A stretch of 64,000 nucleotides of DNA, taken from the NCBI RefSeq assembly GCF_051014445.1, contig NC_135137.1, forward strand, positions 34,101,501 through 34,165,500, given 5' to 3'. The notes beneath the pieces were generated by a model, which was given only the letters and a program-made list of their open reading frames with translations, did no database searches and was not told the origin of the DNA. Made by a program: the position numbers and the translations under genes. The stretch comes from Colletes latitarsis (taxonomy: Eukaryota; Arthropoda; Insecta; Hymenoptera; Colletidae). Below are positions 24,906 to 37,124 of the stretch, in pieces; the first letter of the stretch is position 1; every line of letters starts with the position of its first letter.

Positions 24906-25835
24906 TCAGACATGAAATTTTCGGTTACGAATTTTTTTCTTGAAACTGCGTAAAATTTCGGGAATATGTCTATTGACCAAAAATGATTCTAATTGACCCG
25001 TACAACCGAAAATAATTTTTTTAGTGCGATCTGAAATTTCTTTTTTTCGCCGAAAAATTGAGGCACCTACCCCCCTGTCAATTTCTAATAAATTTGTTTG
25101 ACGCCGTACAGAAAAGTTGTCTAGCACTGTTTTGTAGGTACCCATGGGCTCTATTTCCATACTAAATTCCAATGCAATCCATTGACTATTGTAGGAGTTA
25201 TGGCCGTTTGAAAATTGGACCATTTTTATGGGGGTTTTCTCACTGTACGTGGTCAAGGAACAACTTTTTTAATATTGTTACAATTTCTACATATTCTACA
25301 CCAAAATACGCGTCGTTTGCTTTTTTAAACATGAAAATCCTTCAATCCGTTCAGAAGTTATGACGTTTTAAAGATACGTATGAAATTTCAGGGAAAGATA
25401 TCAATGGTATGGTCAGACATGATTATATTTTCGGTAAGGAATTTTTTACTCGAAAGTGTGTAGGATTTCGGGGGTATCTATATTCACCAAAAATGATTGT
25501 AATTGACTCCTGCAACTAAATATAATTTTTCCAGAATGATTTGAAAAAATTTTTTTTCGCCGAAAAATTTCTCCAACAATTGAATTTTTTTCTCGAAACT
25601 GGGTAGGATTTCGGAGATATGCCTATTGACTGAAAATGATTGTAATTGACCCCTGCAATTGAAAATAATTTTTCCAGAATGATTTGAAACTGTTTAATTT
25701 CGCCGAAAAATTAAAGCACTTATCCCCTGTCGATTTTTCTTAAAAATTTATTTTTCATTTTTAGTAATTTTGTTTGACGCTCTATATAATAGTTGTATAA
25801 TGCTTTTTTGTGGGTATCCACGAACTTTAACGTTA
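24906..25835 (+). repeat. Paired-unit repeat family, copy A (fragment without terminal repeats)
   Basis: The segment shares its architecture with the full element at 30,830-32,015. A unit starts at 24,929 (GAATTTTTTTCTTGAAACTG). A core with GTAGGAGTTATGGCCGTTTG and CCGTTCAGAAGTTATGACG spans about 25,040-25,420. Two units start at 25,439 and 25,582, 143 bp apart, and part of a second core runs to about 25,835. The terminal inverted repeats of the full copy are absent, so this is an internal fragment or rearranged copy. A minus-strand frame in the core resembles that in the other copy only because the DNA is homologous. Confidence 0.85.
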
Positions 25836-28800
25836 CATATAGGTCAAGACCCACTTGATCACCTCAATAACTAATTAAAAAATTAAACCATCCAAAGAAA
25901 TAAAATGTGAAAGTGTCAAATTTCTATTTACTGCCCGGAAATTTCCATTTGGGAAGTTGCAAGTGGTTCGTTTCGACCTGTCCGGTTCTTCCATGCATCG
26001 CCGCTCGGACCAAAACTGAATTTCGAACTTTCCTGCACGGCGGTAAATAGCGTTAGCAAGGCGACGCGAGTCGGGGACCGGGCGGAAAATTTCAGGAACG
26101 AATCGACGCCGGGCAACAAATCGGCGCCTGTAGAGTCGGGAATCGATTCGAGTCGACCGCATCGTTACCATTACGCAGCGTGGAAGTTCACGGGGAAGAA
26201 GAAAACGGTCGGGCGTGACTGTATTTACGATGGACGGTTGCAGCTCGTACGGCGTGACTCGCGAAATAAATCGTTAATGCGCCGATTTCGCCTTGAAACG
26301 CCGTTCGGATGACCGCGCGATTTCGAATTCAAGTCACAGCTGGAGCTCAGTGGACCGATGTCAAGCAGTCGCAAAGGGGTTTCGCGAATCGGGCGACGTT
26401 TCCAGCGACAAAAGAGAGGGAAGAACAGCGGGACGGAGAGAGAGGGTGACGATACTTAAAATTACAAGACGCGTACATGGACCGCCTGGAACCTAACCCG
26501 TGTCGATCAAAATTTCCCCCGAACCCGACTCCCTCAGGGGTGGTCCTTTTAGTTTGTTTCCACGTGCTTCCTTCTGCTCGAATTTCTCCACCCTTTTTAT
26601 GCGCGGTCCGTGTTTCTCACTTGGCGTGATACTTCCGTTCGACGAACGTGCCAAATAATAATCGATTTTCATGCGGAGACTGGGGATGCCGTAACTACCG
26701 ATCAAACTATCAAATATGTGTGATCCAACATAAATTAATAACAAAAATCTAAACTCTGAAAGAACCATACTACCCCGGTTTTACAGAAGTACCAAACAAC
26801 GATCGATTTTCAACGACATTTCCCAAACCTGTCGACATCGCGGCGCACTGTAAGCTCGAGCGTTTGCATTGCGATCCGCGAAACTGTTCGTCGATGTTCC
26901 AAGAGTTAATAACGACACGGAGACGGTTCAACAGATATTACACAATGTCGTCTCGCGTATGTTCCGAAGCAGCTCGAATACGTCGCATTCCGCGGAGTTT
27001 CAACGAACCCCGAACCCCGAATGTAAAATTTAGCCCGATGCATGGTACACGGATACGTTCGCGTACGTGTGCAATACAGGTGAATCGAAGAACCCTAGCC
27101 CAGTTCCGTAATAGCACGGATTTACGACGCGGGGCGTCGTGGCCTGCATCTCGAACAATATCGAGCGACGATAGGTGCCCCTTTCACGATGCACGCCCGC
27201 TTTTACGACGATCGAGGAATTCGGTACCGCGTTTCGGAACTACCCGGTGGACGAATATTGTTCGCTATTTGGCGCGCAGTGACCAAAAGACGTGCCATAA
27301 ATCAATCGACGGGCGCATTCTCGGATCCGTGTCTCTGGTTTCGATCGAAACTCCACGGAATTTCAATATAACCATACTACACCGGTTATATGCAGGCCAA
27401 TCGCTCTATTGTACGCGTCATCTTCTATAGAAATTTGCGTAATTAACGGACCAGTGATATATTATTAATGTGATCCGGTACAACGGGTCGACAAAAATTT
27501 GTACAGGAAAGAAAAAGCGTAAATTTTGATTCGTACTAGATACAAAATAAATTGAAAAATACATATATGCAATGTGCTAATAAAAATCGAAAGATAGTTA
27601 GCTTTGCATAAGATTTACTTTGAAGTTGATGTCTCAATTGACCCCTCGAGAGACATTTTCATAAGAGTTCAGCATATAAGATGAGTGACAATCTCGAAAC
27701 CCCGGAAATGTCCTGACCTACTTTTGTTCATGGAAATACACGCGTCACGACTAGTAATATATTGTAGAAAACCCTGACTCAGCATCCGTCACTGGCCATC
27801 GCACACGTACCGAGGTTGACATGGGTCAGTGAAGACGTGCTAGAAAGAGACCCGAACTGTACGAGCGAGATAAAGATAGTATTCAAAATTATGCGTCACT
27901 TAAAACAGTGTGGACGATGATGTCTCGATAAATATTCATTGCACGTTTGTTAGAACAATGTATTTGTAACTAATAGTGTGCTTTCCTAACTTCGTATTCT
28001 AGTTTCTACCCCTCTATATTAATCAAAGTTCTAGATTTTATTTGCTATAGAAAATATCGCAAATTGAATTCAATTTCGCTAGAAAAACACTACATGAATT
28101 ATATTTTAACTTTGAAAAAAGAAATTATTTAGTGTCTATTTATCAATTAATATCGAGACAACAATAAGTAGTTAACCAGTATTAGGTGTCTTCGTAAGAA
28201 GATATCAGAGGCAGTTTTTTTTGGATCCCTTTGTTAGTCCTATTATGAAACAGAGGTTCAAGTAGAATAGGTCATCAAACCGAGTAGTATTGTTTTATTT
28301 GCCGGCAATCAGAAGCTGAGTTATGACTCGAGCACTCCTGTAAATTAATACAACGAATAAATTACACTCGGAAAGATATATTCTACGAGGATAATAATTT
28401 TCCAAATAGATCGCGTTGTTACTCGTTTCTCCGCTATCCTCCAGGAAAATACTGCAATTACGTTTTCTGATTGCGACAATAACCTAACACGCGTCAGCGG
28501 AGAACGGAAACACGATTAAAATTGGTATGCTTTGGCCGTGCTGCCCGGGACAGAAAGTAATTAGAAAGCTTTGACGGACATTCGATTAATCGAAAAATTT
28601 CACCGTGAAACGGAAAATATGAACGCGGCGAACACGTCCGTCCCGTGGGTAACGACGGGTGCGTGCGTTAACGTTATAAAATAATGCCGGGGTAATCTAG
28701 CTTCGTAACGCGAAAGCTTCCAACGCAGTGTGTTTCGTTCGTGCAAACAAAAGGGTAAAAACGTGGAAAAGCTGTTTGAACGCGAGCGAAAAGTCCGTCC

Positions 28801-30000
28801 CCGGCGCTGGTGATCGACACTACACATTTACTCGATTAAACGTCATTACCAGGTCCAGCTTAATTACGCAATCCGCGGCCGAATGAGCGCGGGCGCGTTC
28901 ACTCGCGCATCCTGTAACTCGAGATTCGTTCAGACAGTTAGTTAACGCTCGATAGCTGCGATTCGATCTTTTAATTTCGGCGCGAATGAATTATTGGCCC
29001 GTTCGAAATGCTCATTCCGATTTTCGACTGATTCGCCAAACTGAAATTACTGTACTGCTAAACATTTCTCAATAATTAACAAAAGTGAATATTCCTTTCG
29101 TCGTTCCATTTTCTATATGAGATGATGCAGGAGTGCAAAACTATGTTATTCAATCTTTTTTTGATACGATTTGAAATTTGTTTATGTGAAGAGAATAATG
29201 AAAGAAGATCCTGTTTTATGAAATAAATTTGTCTTTCTTTGCACTGTATTATTTAATAGATCAGAAGCATTATAATTTCAGAAAATGTTGAACCCGGTCC
29301 AATTAGCCAGTTTGCTCCATCGTCAGAATGTTGCAATTGCTATAGCAGTGATGGCTCGTGGTCGCGAGCCGTTCCTTTTTCCCCCTATTCGAGCTAGCTG
29401 GCCAGATTTATGGCAAAACGGTGGGCAAGATCGGCGCTGGAAAATAGGAGGGAAAACGGGAAGTCGCCACCGGACGATAACTTTTTTCCGTTCCACTGTT
29501 TACGAGCAGTAAAGCTGAAATCCCCGACTACCGAAAAACCGATAATGTCCCCGAGTCGAGCGTCTGCTAGTTGTTCGCATGCCATAAAATCGCGGTAATG
29601 CCGTAATCATCTCGCGGGAGCCCTTCGTTATTTTCCCCCCTTTCAATTTTCCATCCGCGAGAAGAAAGGATAGTTTCATCGCGGACCGTAGCGAGCGCCG
29701 TGGCTGACCGCGAAGCGATAAATCACGCGACTTATCTCGGGGAAAATGTTTTATAAACGCTACGTACGTAACGCTGCACCTCGAACGGAATTTAACGCGT
29801 CAAAAAGTTAACGCTGCTCTCGCAAACGCCCCTACTTTGTTCCTACTTTGTTCCGAAAAACAGTTTTCAATTCCATTTTTAAACGAATTAGTACTAACAT
29901 TTGTGAAATTTACAATTTAATCAATTTTGTTTACACAATGGAGTCCGATGTTACAACTACAGTTTAATAAATTGATTTCTATCTCGACACCTTCGCTTAG
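25836..30000. other. Non-coding stretch without a recognisable gene
   Basis: CG-rich patches (26.0-27.4, 28.5-29.0, 29.3-29.8 kb) alternate with AT-rich DNA. The plus frame at 26,864-27,430 (188 codons) lies in a stop-poor patch and has no recognisable motif. A short 12 bp direct duplication (CTACTTTGTTCC twice) lies at about 29,831-29,854. I see no RNA genes or splice pairs of note. Confidence 0.55.
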
Positions 30001-30150
30001 AATTTTGAAGAAGGTTGAGATTAATTTAGAACACAGTCTCACAAGGGTGTGTCTTGCAAATATTTTCAATATTTGAATTTTGAAGAAGGTTGAGATTAAT
30101 TTAGAACACAGTCTCACAAGGATGTGTCTTACAAATATTTTCAATGATTG
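30001..30150. repeat. Two-copy tandem duplication, 75 bp unit
   Basis: The unit beginning AATTTTGAAGAAGGTTGAGA at 30,001 is repeated from 30,076 with few differences (CACAAGGGTGTG against CACAAGGATGTG, CTTGCAAAT against CTTACAAAT). The second copy ends near 30,150. The few mismatches suggest a fairly recent duplication. A minus-strand frame repeats the same peptide because 75 is a multiple of three; no coding role is implied. Confidence 0.9.
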
Positions 30151-30824
30151 AATTTCGTTTTAAATTTGAAAAAGAAGGGATTCAATCGTGTCGGGGCCAC
30201 CCACGTGTCGCGATGCGTTTTTCGAAGTTTTACTTTGGTTGTAGAGCGACCGGTTAACGCGTGGTCGGAGGAGTTGCGGCCGCGATAAAGTGGCGCGTTT
30301 GTACGTCGGCGAGGATAAAGGATTACGCCGATTACCGGGAGCAGCTGAAAAACGCTCGCCGGCACGGAACCACGATCTGCTATCCGTGTTTTAAGCCTGA
30401 CACGAAAAATTGCCGCAATTTGAATGGTAATCGCGGGCGTTCGGGATCGTTCGACTTACGCTAGCAATGATAAACGTTTGTATCTTTGCGGAGCGCACCG
30501 AAAGGCTATTAAAATGATTCACCGACCGATAATTATCGATGCAATGTTAAAGTTGTAACTTAGCGATCGACATTGTTGCGTGCCTCTATTATCTCTCCCT
30601 CGACGCTGCCTTTGCGATAAATTAACGTTGAGAGTACCCACTGAAATACGATGGAAATTGACTCATCAACTGTTACCACCTTATTACGAGCGAAGAAATA
30701 CAACCGCTGGCGAGAACCTTTCGATCAAACGACTCGATACCACCGCTTGCCAAATTATTTACACGTCTTTGGGGGACAATACTACGTTATTTATGCGGTA
30801 GAGGTGTACTAACATCGAATGGAA
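30151..30824. other. Non-coding spacer upstream of the transposon
   Basis: CG-rich DNA with only short frames. I see no domain, RNA gene or repeat here. Confidence 0.55.
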
Positions 30825-30829
30825 TAATA
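30825..30829. repeat. Candidate left target-site duplication (TAATA or TA)
   Basis: TAATA precedes the left inverted repeat and TAATA follows the right one (32,016-32,020). Because the terminus is TACAGGG...CCCTGTA, a simple TA duplication also fits, and the AT-rich flanks leave the exact length ambiguous. Confidence 0.55.
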
Positions 30830-30946
30830 TACAGGGTGTTCGGCCACCCCTGGGAAAAATTTTAATGGGGGATTCTAGAAGCCAAAATAAGACGAAAATC
30901 AAGAATACAAATTTGTTGATGAAGGCTTCGTTAAACAGTTATTAAC
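30830..30946 (+). repeat. Left terminal inverted repeat
   Basis: The 117-base arm begins TACAGGGTGTTCGG and ends GTTATTAAC. Compared with the right arm it differs at about seven positions, three of them in the stretch after ATTTTAAT. Confidence 0.9.
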
Positions 30947-31898
30947 GTTTAAAGTTCCAGCCGTACTGAATTTTTTTCTCGAAAATGCGCAAGATTTCGG
31001 GGGTATGTCTATTGACCAAAAGTGATTGTAATTGACCCCCGCAACCGAAAATAATTTTTCCAGAACGATTTGACATTTTCTTTTTCCGTCGAAAAATTTC
31101 ACACCTTCTCGAATTTTTTTCTAGAAAGTGGGTAGGATTTCGGGGGTATGTCTATTCACCAAAAATGATTGTATTTGACCCCAGAACCTAGAAATAATTT
31201 TTTTAGAACGATACAAAATTTTTTTTTTCGTCGAAAAATTTAGGCACCTACCCCCTATCGATTTTTCTTAAAAATTCCTTTTTCATTTTTAGTAACTTTG
31301 TTTGACACCCTACAGAAAAGTTGTCTAATACTTTTTTGTAGGTACCCATGTGCTCTACTTCAGAAAAAAGTTTCATTGAAATATATTCACAATTGTAGGA
31401 GTTATGGCTGTTTGAAAATTGGACCATTTTTATGGGGTTTTTCTCAATTTGCGAGGTCAAGGACCAATTTTTCGAATATTTTTGCGATTTGTACATATTC
31501 TCCATCAAAATGCGCGTAGTTTGCTTTTTTAAACATCAAAATCGTCCAATCCGTTCAGAAGTTATGACGTTTTAAAGATTCGCATGAAAATTCGGGCAGA
31601 CATTTCTGGCCAGAAATTACATTTTTTGTAAGGAATTTTTTTCTCGAAACTGAGTAGGATTTCGGGGGTATGTCTATTTACCAAAAATGCTTGCAATTGA
31701 CCCCTGCAACTAAAAATAATTTTTCCAGGACGATTCGAAAGTATTTTTTTTCACCCATAACTTTCAGCACTTACTCGAATTTTTTTCTTGAAAGTGGGTA
31801 GGATTTCGGAAGTATGTGTATTCACCAAAAATAATTGTAATTGACCCCCGCAACCGAAAATAATTTTTCCAGAATGATTTGAAATTTTTAATTTAATT

Positions 31899-32015
31899 GT
31901 TAATAACTTTTTAACGAAGCCTCCATCAACAAATTGGTATTCTTGATTTTCGTCTTATTTTGGCCTCTAGAATTCTCTATTAAAATTTTTCCCAGGGGTG
32001 GCCGAACACCCTGTA
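31899..32015 (-). repeat. Right terminal inverted repeat
   Basis: The reverse complement of this arm matches the left arm over its full length. The terminal bases are CCGAACACCCTGTA, followed by TAATA at 32,016-32,020. Confidence 0.9.
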
Positions 32016-32020
32016 TAATA

Positions 32021-35000
32021 GCTTATTTAAGACTGTGGAAATGTTAGTGAACGTGCATTTTATACAGACGATTAATACAATATTTTATGATGCTTGTGCT
32101 CAGAATTAGAACTCGTTATAATTCTTGTCAATTTGTTTGCCAGGATTTCTGCGATCGTAGAAGACAGCAGTTAGGGATTCATCGCGTGCTGTTAACTCTC
32201 ATTTCACTGGCTTGCATCGGTCCCATTCTTCCCGCGTTCTCCTATCTTCCTACGGTAACCTTCTTCCGCAGCTCGTGGTTCGGCTTTCGGTGTACTTACA
32301 GAAAACCGCATCCAAGAGAGACAAGTTTCAAACACCCCCGTTCCCGGCCGAACCAGAGCCCTTCTAGTCTCTTCGAGCCCGCAACTACCAAACCGTTATT
32401 TTAACTCCGCTGCTTGGCCTGGTCTCCGGAGAGAAGCGGATACTTAGTCGCAAACTTACGCGGAAGTTGGGAAGTTGATGAACCAAGAAACGAAAATTAA
32501 TCATGTCAAAGTGATAAGAATCGCAACCCCGATTCGTGGAAATTTCTATGCGGTTTCTTGGGGACCTGATGCAAATTCTGGCCGTGCAGACATTTTAAAG
32601 AGGTCCGAGGAACTCGCGTACACGTCGAAACGACTTAGTAAATACATGTTTGATTCCATTAATGTAGTAATTAGAATATCGAATGAAACCTAATGGATGT
32701 AAATTTTGGGTCAAGTAGATCTTCTAACGAGCGGAATTGTCGCGATGTCGGAGCCTTTTAACGATCACGAAACAATCTACCATGTACTTTGGAAAGCCAC
32801 GATGGCTTTTACTTCCCGAGTCTATCGAAGGTCGGTTTTCGTTCGATTGCTTCCTCTAAACCTTGTTCCTCTTTTCCGGTGGAGATTGACTCGGTCCATT
32901 ACCAACGCGCCTGGGTATCCGTGGAACACGATACTGCTAGACGACACTTTTTATTTATTTCCATCGACTTCGATCGTCTCGCCTCGCCTTGTCCCATCGG
33001 TTGCTTTTTGTCCAGGCCAAGGCAATCTTTACATCGAAGTCATTGCTTTCTAGCCGCGAAAGCCGTTCCACCGTTCCATCCGTCGACCCGCCTCGTGACC
33101 CACGATTGCTCTATGAAATTGACTCCGACGTCTTTCCTCCCGGAAGGTTTATTGAAACTTCATTCGTCTTCTGGGTTACCGGCGGTCCGCCAGCCCGTTT
33201 CTTCCCTCGTATCTCTGTTTGCCCTCCATTCGCGGCTCTTCCTGGCCTCGTAACCGGCATGTCGATTAGCACTCTATTTCAAAACTCATTTATTTCTCGA
33301 TCCGCGACACCGTCCCGCCTCTCTGACGGCCCCCGATGATACAGACCCGCTGGAAAATTAACTCTTCCCCGGACGAGACCTGGGAATCGAGGCGTTCATT
33401 CCATCCTTCTCCTCGATTCCGTACTCTCTTACGTGTGTTCCGTAACTACGTTCCGAAAATAAAGCCACGGTCTCGCAATTAATTTCTCCGATGACCGATA
33501 TCCGATAATCGGTTCTTGCGACTTTTAGTTTCGACGGTAGATGGCTTCCATCACAGGATCTCGATGCAATAAAATAATTTGTTCTCGTTTTACTATCGAC
33601 TGTTACGAATCGATTACAGTGAAATTCAAGAGGGAGAATCGCCCATGGAGAACGATTTCCAAACACGAGTAATTTAAAAGCAAATGTTATTATTGTGTGT
33701 TATAATTCCTATATCGTATTAAAGAATGAGAGCACGTATAATGCTGGTACCAGACCAGCCATCGACGATTACGACAGGGGATGAAATATATCGCGAAACA
33801 AAAGCGACTAAACACGCGGCAGGGAACCACCGAGCGATCAACGAAAACACGGCATTCCGTTCTTCCCCCGAATCTCATAAGTACGAAACTTTTTTCCTCG
33901 TCGCTGGGATTCTCCCCCTGGAGAAGATTACGGCCCTGTTTTCGCGGACGCCGCCCGTTCCCTGTTCAGACATCGGAACCGATGCGTATTTTTCTTGCTC
34001 CCCTAGAAATTTGTCAGGCTTCCGGAGTTCGCAAATAAGTCAGAACCACCCTGCTAAGCGAAATGCGCGGGGACAATTTCGGGGGAGAAGAATCCGACAG
34101 AGGAAGAAAACACGCGGGAAGACAAGATCGTTTTAACTTTAGAACCTGAAGACCATTATTAAGATGTCATCAAACGGTGTTCTATCAGACTGACTCAAAG
34201 ACTTTTATATTCAATGTTTCTTTAACACTTTCAGAGTTGTGCTTAAATATTAAAATTGCCTTGATACGGATTTTAAAATCTCAAAAATTATTTTACCTTG
34301 CAACGAGTCCAGTTTTAAAAAATCTATAAGAAAGTGTTTAGACAGGATCGTCATCCAGGATGGTTACAATGGACGGCGCAGAAAGGCACCGCGAGGCACG
34401 ATTATTCCCCTTCGATACCTTTGGGGCATAAAAATTGTATATACTCGTTGACAACCGCGATGCAGCAATATGGCGGGCCCGGGGGCGCGAATATACGTTA
34501 TCGTATCGAGCCATAAGTCGAAGACGTACCTTGCAGGTCAGGGGCTGAGACGAAGGGAGGGGGGGCAGAGGTATAGGCGAGAGTCGGCAAACGGCAGTAT
34601 TAACTTTATGGGTGCATTGCGGTGGTTCCAAGGCTGCTGCCTAGCTGGCTTCGAGTATAAGGGATGTTTGGCATGAGAGTCACGCGCACCGACAATTATT
34701 TCACCCCTCCACCCAAGAGTTTCCTACCTCCGGCGTCCCCTTTTCTTGGTGTTCGTACGTTCCTCATTGGCAGACGCAGCTGCAATGGGAGACGGTGGTG
34801 TACTACTCGAACTGTTCTCGTCCCATGGTCGGGTGGACTTCAGCGTTACCCGGCGTCACTAATCTTTGCGCACCTGCTGTACTACGCTGTTTCCAGCGAC
34901 TCTGACAATTGTCCGATATGACTTTTGTTACGTGGCGAGGATTTAACGAAGGCTCGCCGAGGAATCGGAACGAATGCGCTAGGCGAAGCGTGAAAATGGA

Positions 35001-37120
35001 AGCTTTCAAGATCTCGAGCTTCGAACGTACAACTTTGTGTAACGTTAACAATTTTATGTTTAATCGTTTGATCTGAATTTAAATCTAAAACATCCACGAA
35101 GTGTCTCCACCCAACTTCTGATGCTGTTTTTAAAATTATTGGATAGAAAAAAAACATCAATCTTTGTGACGGAAAATATCGAGACAAAATTAATAGAATA
35201 TGCAAGTCACTTCTAAACGTGTCAAAATGATTACTGTTTGTCGTCTAAAATAATTTCAGTGACTGATAAAAATACCATAGCAAAATTAAAAAAATTCTTG
35301 CAAATACGATTATGTGCCAACGAAGAATAAAAGACTACTTGCAAGACCTACATCTTCTTAATTTTTAAATATTGTCAAGCAACTATGATATTTGGCTAAA
35401 AAGAAATGTATAGTAAGGTGAAATATTCAATATATGAGGTCGTTTTAGGGCCTAATATCAACGAATGAAGTTCCATTCGTTCGTTGCAGTAGTATATTTA
35501 AAAACGAGTCAGACGCGTAAGTAGATCAAGTCTTCGTTGGCGAGGCAATTTTGAGGCAGTAATAAAGACCGACCGTCGCGGAATTTGTTAACGAAAGCTC
35601 GTTTCCTATCGGAGGGCAACTGGCTGGCTGGATGGAGCTGGAGAAAAAAGGCAGTAAATCACACTCCAGGAATCTAAATTATCCTCCAGGAGGAACGCAG
35701 CCACCTTGGTCATGATAGTGACCGGAGGACGGAATTTATCGGACGCTAACCGCCGCGGGCAACATTCCTGCCTGAAAGTATTCCGTAAAGCGATCCAAAA
35801 TGAACGACAATTGGCTATTACTAGGAAAGGTGATGCATAGAATATAAAAATAAAAATATTAAAGCATTACACGTGACTGATATTCTAAGGATAACGAAAG
35901 GCCTTGCATTCCGTATAATATCGTGAAAATTATCAGAATATTAGAACGAAGAATTATAGACATTACCAATGTGCAATATTCTCACTTTTTAAAATTTATC
36001 CTTATCTCAATGGTTGACACGTTTCTACAAATGAATTATGCTTAATTATGCTACATTGTTTAGCTAACTTCTTTGTTGTCATTTATACACCTCTGTCATT
36101 CTCTTACACCTGTTCTGCTTCTTGTTTTACTTGCCAATGCCTCTTTCTTCCGCATGCTTCAGCTGTTACTGCATTACTCCCCTCACGGTATGGTCCTTTG
36201 TCTCAACGTCCCTTCTTCGTAATCGTCAGTCTGTTTTTAGATATTCTATTGCAAATTGCGAATGCTAATCCTCAAACAATTTGTAAGACAATAAACCTCT
36301 GCCACGCGCTCGTGCAATTTCCTTTGAACATCCTTGTACAAACTATAAAAATGCCGTCACAAGTATAAAATTCTTATATTCTTTTGTTTGAAAACTGTCT
36401 ACCCTAGGTTTCAACGACGGTTCGTGGAAGTTCGTAGATACAGGGTTCATAGTCTTCGTCTCTACAAATGCAACATTCAGGAATCTCTTGTAATCGTGCA
36501 TGATCCCTGGATTCGATCAAATCCTCCATCTCGACCGGAGCGTGCAAAAATTGTCTGCCGTTGTCTCAGACGGCCGATGCAATTTCCGCTCGGCTGTTTG
36601 ACGCTCGGCGCACGTACAACCTTTACGTTTGGTCTCTTCGCAAAGATTCCCCTTCGTCGGGACTTCCGTCGTTATCTTTCCTTCCGGTTCTTTCTCGAGT
36701 CGACTCTTTTTTTCTCTTATCGATGCTCCTCGCTCGATACGTACGCGATCGGGGCTGACCGGCGTTCACGCTCGGAATACAAAGACGATGGAAGCACTAG
36801 ACGTTGAGTGCGTGCAAGGATCCTGTTCGTCTAAGAGCGCTCTCGAGTTTCTCAAAGAATGACAGACGAGCCGTCGTTTGGGTAACTGTAGATTTCTCAA
36901 TTGAATTCCTTTTGTGCTCCGTGGAACGATTCGAAAATTATTTATCATCAAAGTAATGAGAGAAGTGTAACATTATTCAGGATAACTTCATTTTTAATTA
37001 AATAAGCAATCTAGAATCGTCGTATAATCGATAGGAACTCCTGAAACTTTTTTTGGTACGCATAGTCAAAGTAAATATTAAAATAAACAGAGAAGGCAGC
37101 ATAAATTAGAATAGTTCTTA
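32021..37120. other. Non-coding stretch without a recognisable gene
   Basis: Several overlapping plus frames (32,706-33,339) lie in a pyrimidine-rich, stop-poor patch. The plus frame at 36,048-36,368 is distinctive for low CpG and a C/T-rich, hydrophobic, cysteine-containing translation, but matches no family I know. Donor-like words occur on the minus strand at about 32,294-32,301 (TCT|GTAAGTAC) and 34,528-34,536 (AAG|GTACGTC). No RNA genes were seen. Confidence 0.55.
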
Positions 37121-37124
37121 TGTT

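Larger units (their letters stand above)
30830..32015. mobile_element. Non-autonomous DNA transposon with 117 bp terminal inverted repeats
   Basis: The 1,186 bp element is bounded by inverted repeats at 30,830-30,946 and 31,899-32,015. They start TACAGGGTGTTCGG and are about 94% identical. Inside, two related units start at 30,968 and 31,111 (143 bp apart), a core spans about 31,255-31,630, and two more units start at 31,633 and 31,777 (144 bp apart). No transposase frame is present, so movement would need an enzyme supplied elsewhere. The TA or TAATA flanks suggest a cut-and-paste superfamily, which I cannot name with confidence. This is the only complete copy in the window. Confidence 0.9.

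Noticed and set aside
24906..31508. Similar minus-strand peptides in two repeat copies (both containing MVQFSN.HNSYN)
   Set aside because: The resemblance follows from homologous repeat DNA. Copy C has lost the middle of this frame, and no transposase motif is present.
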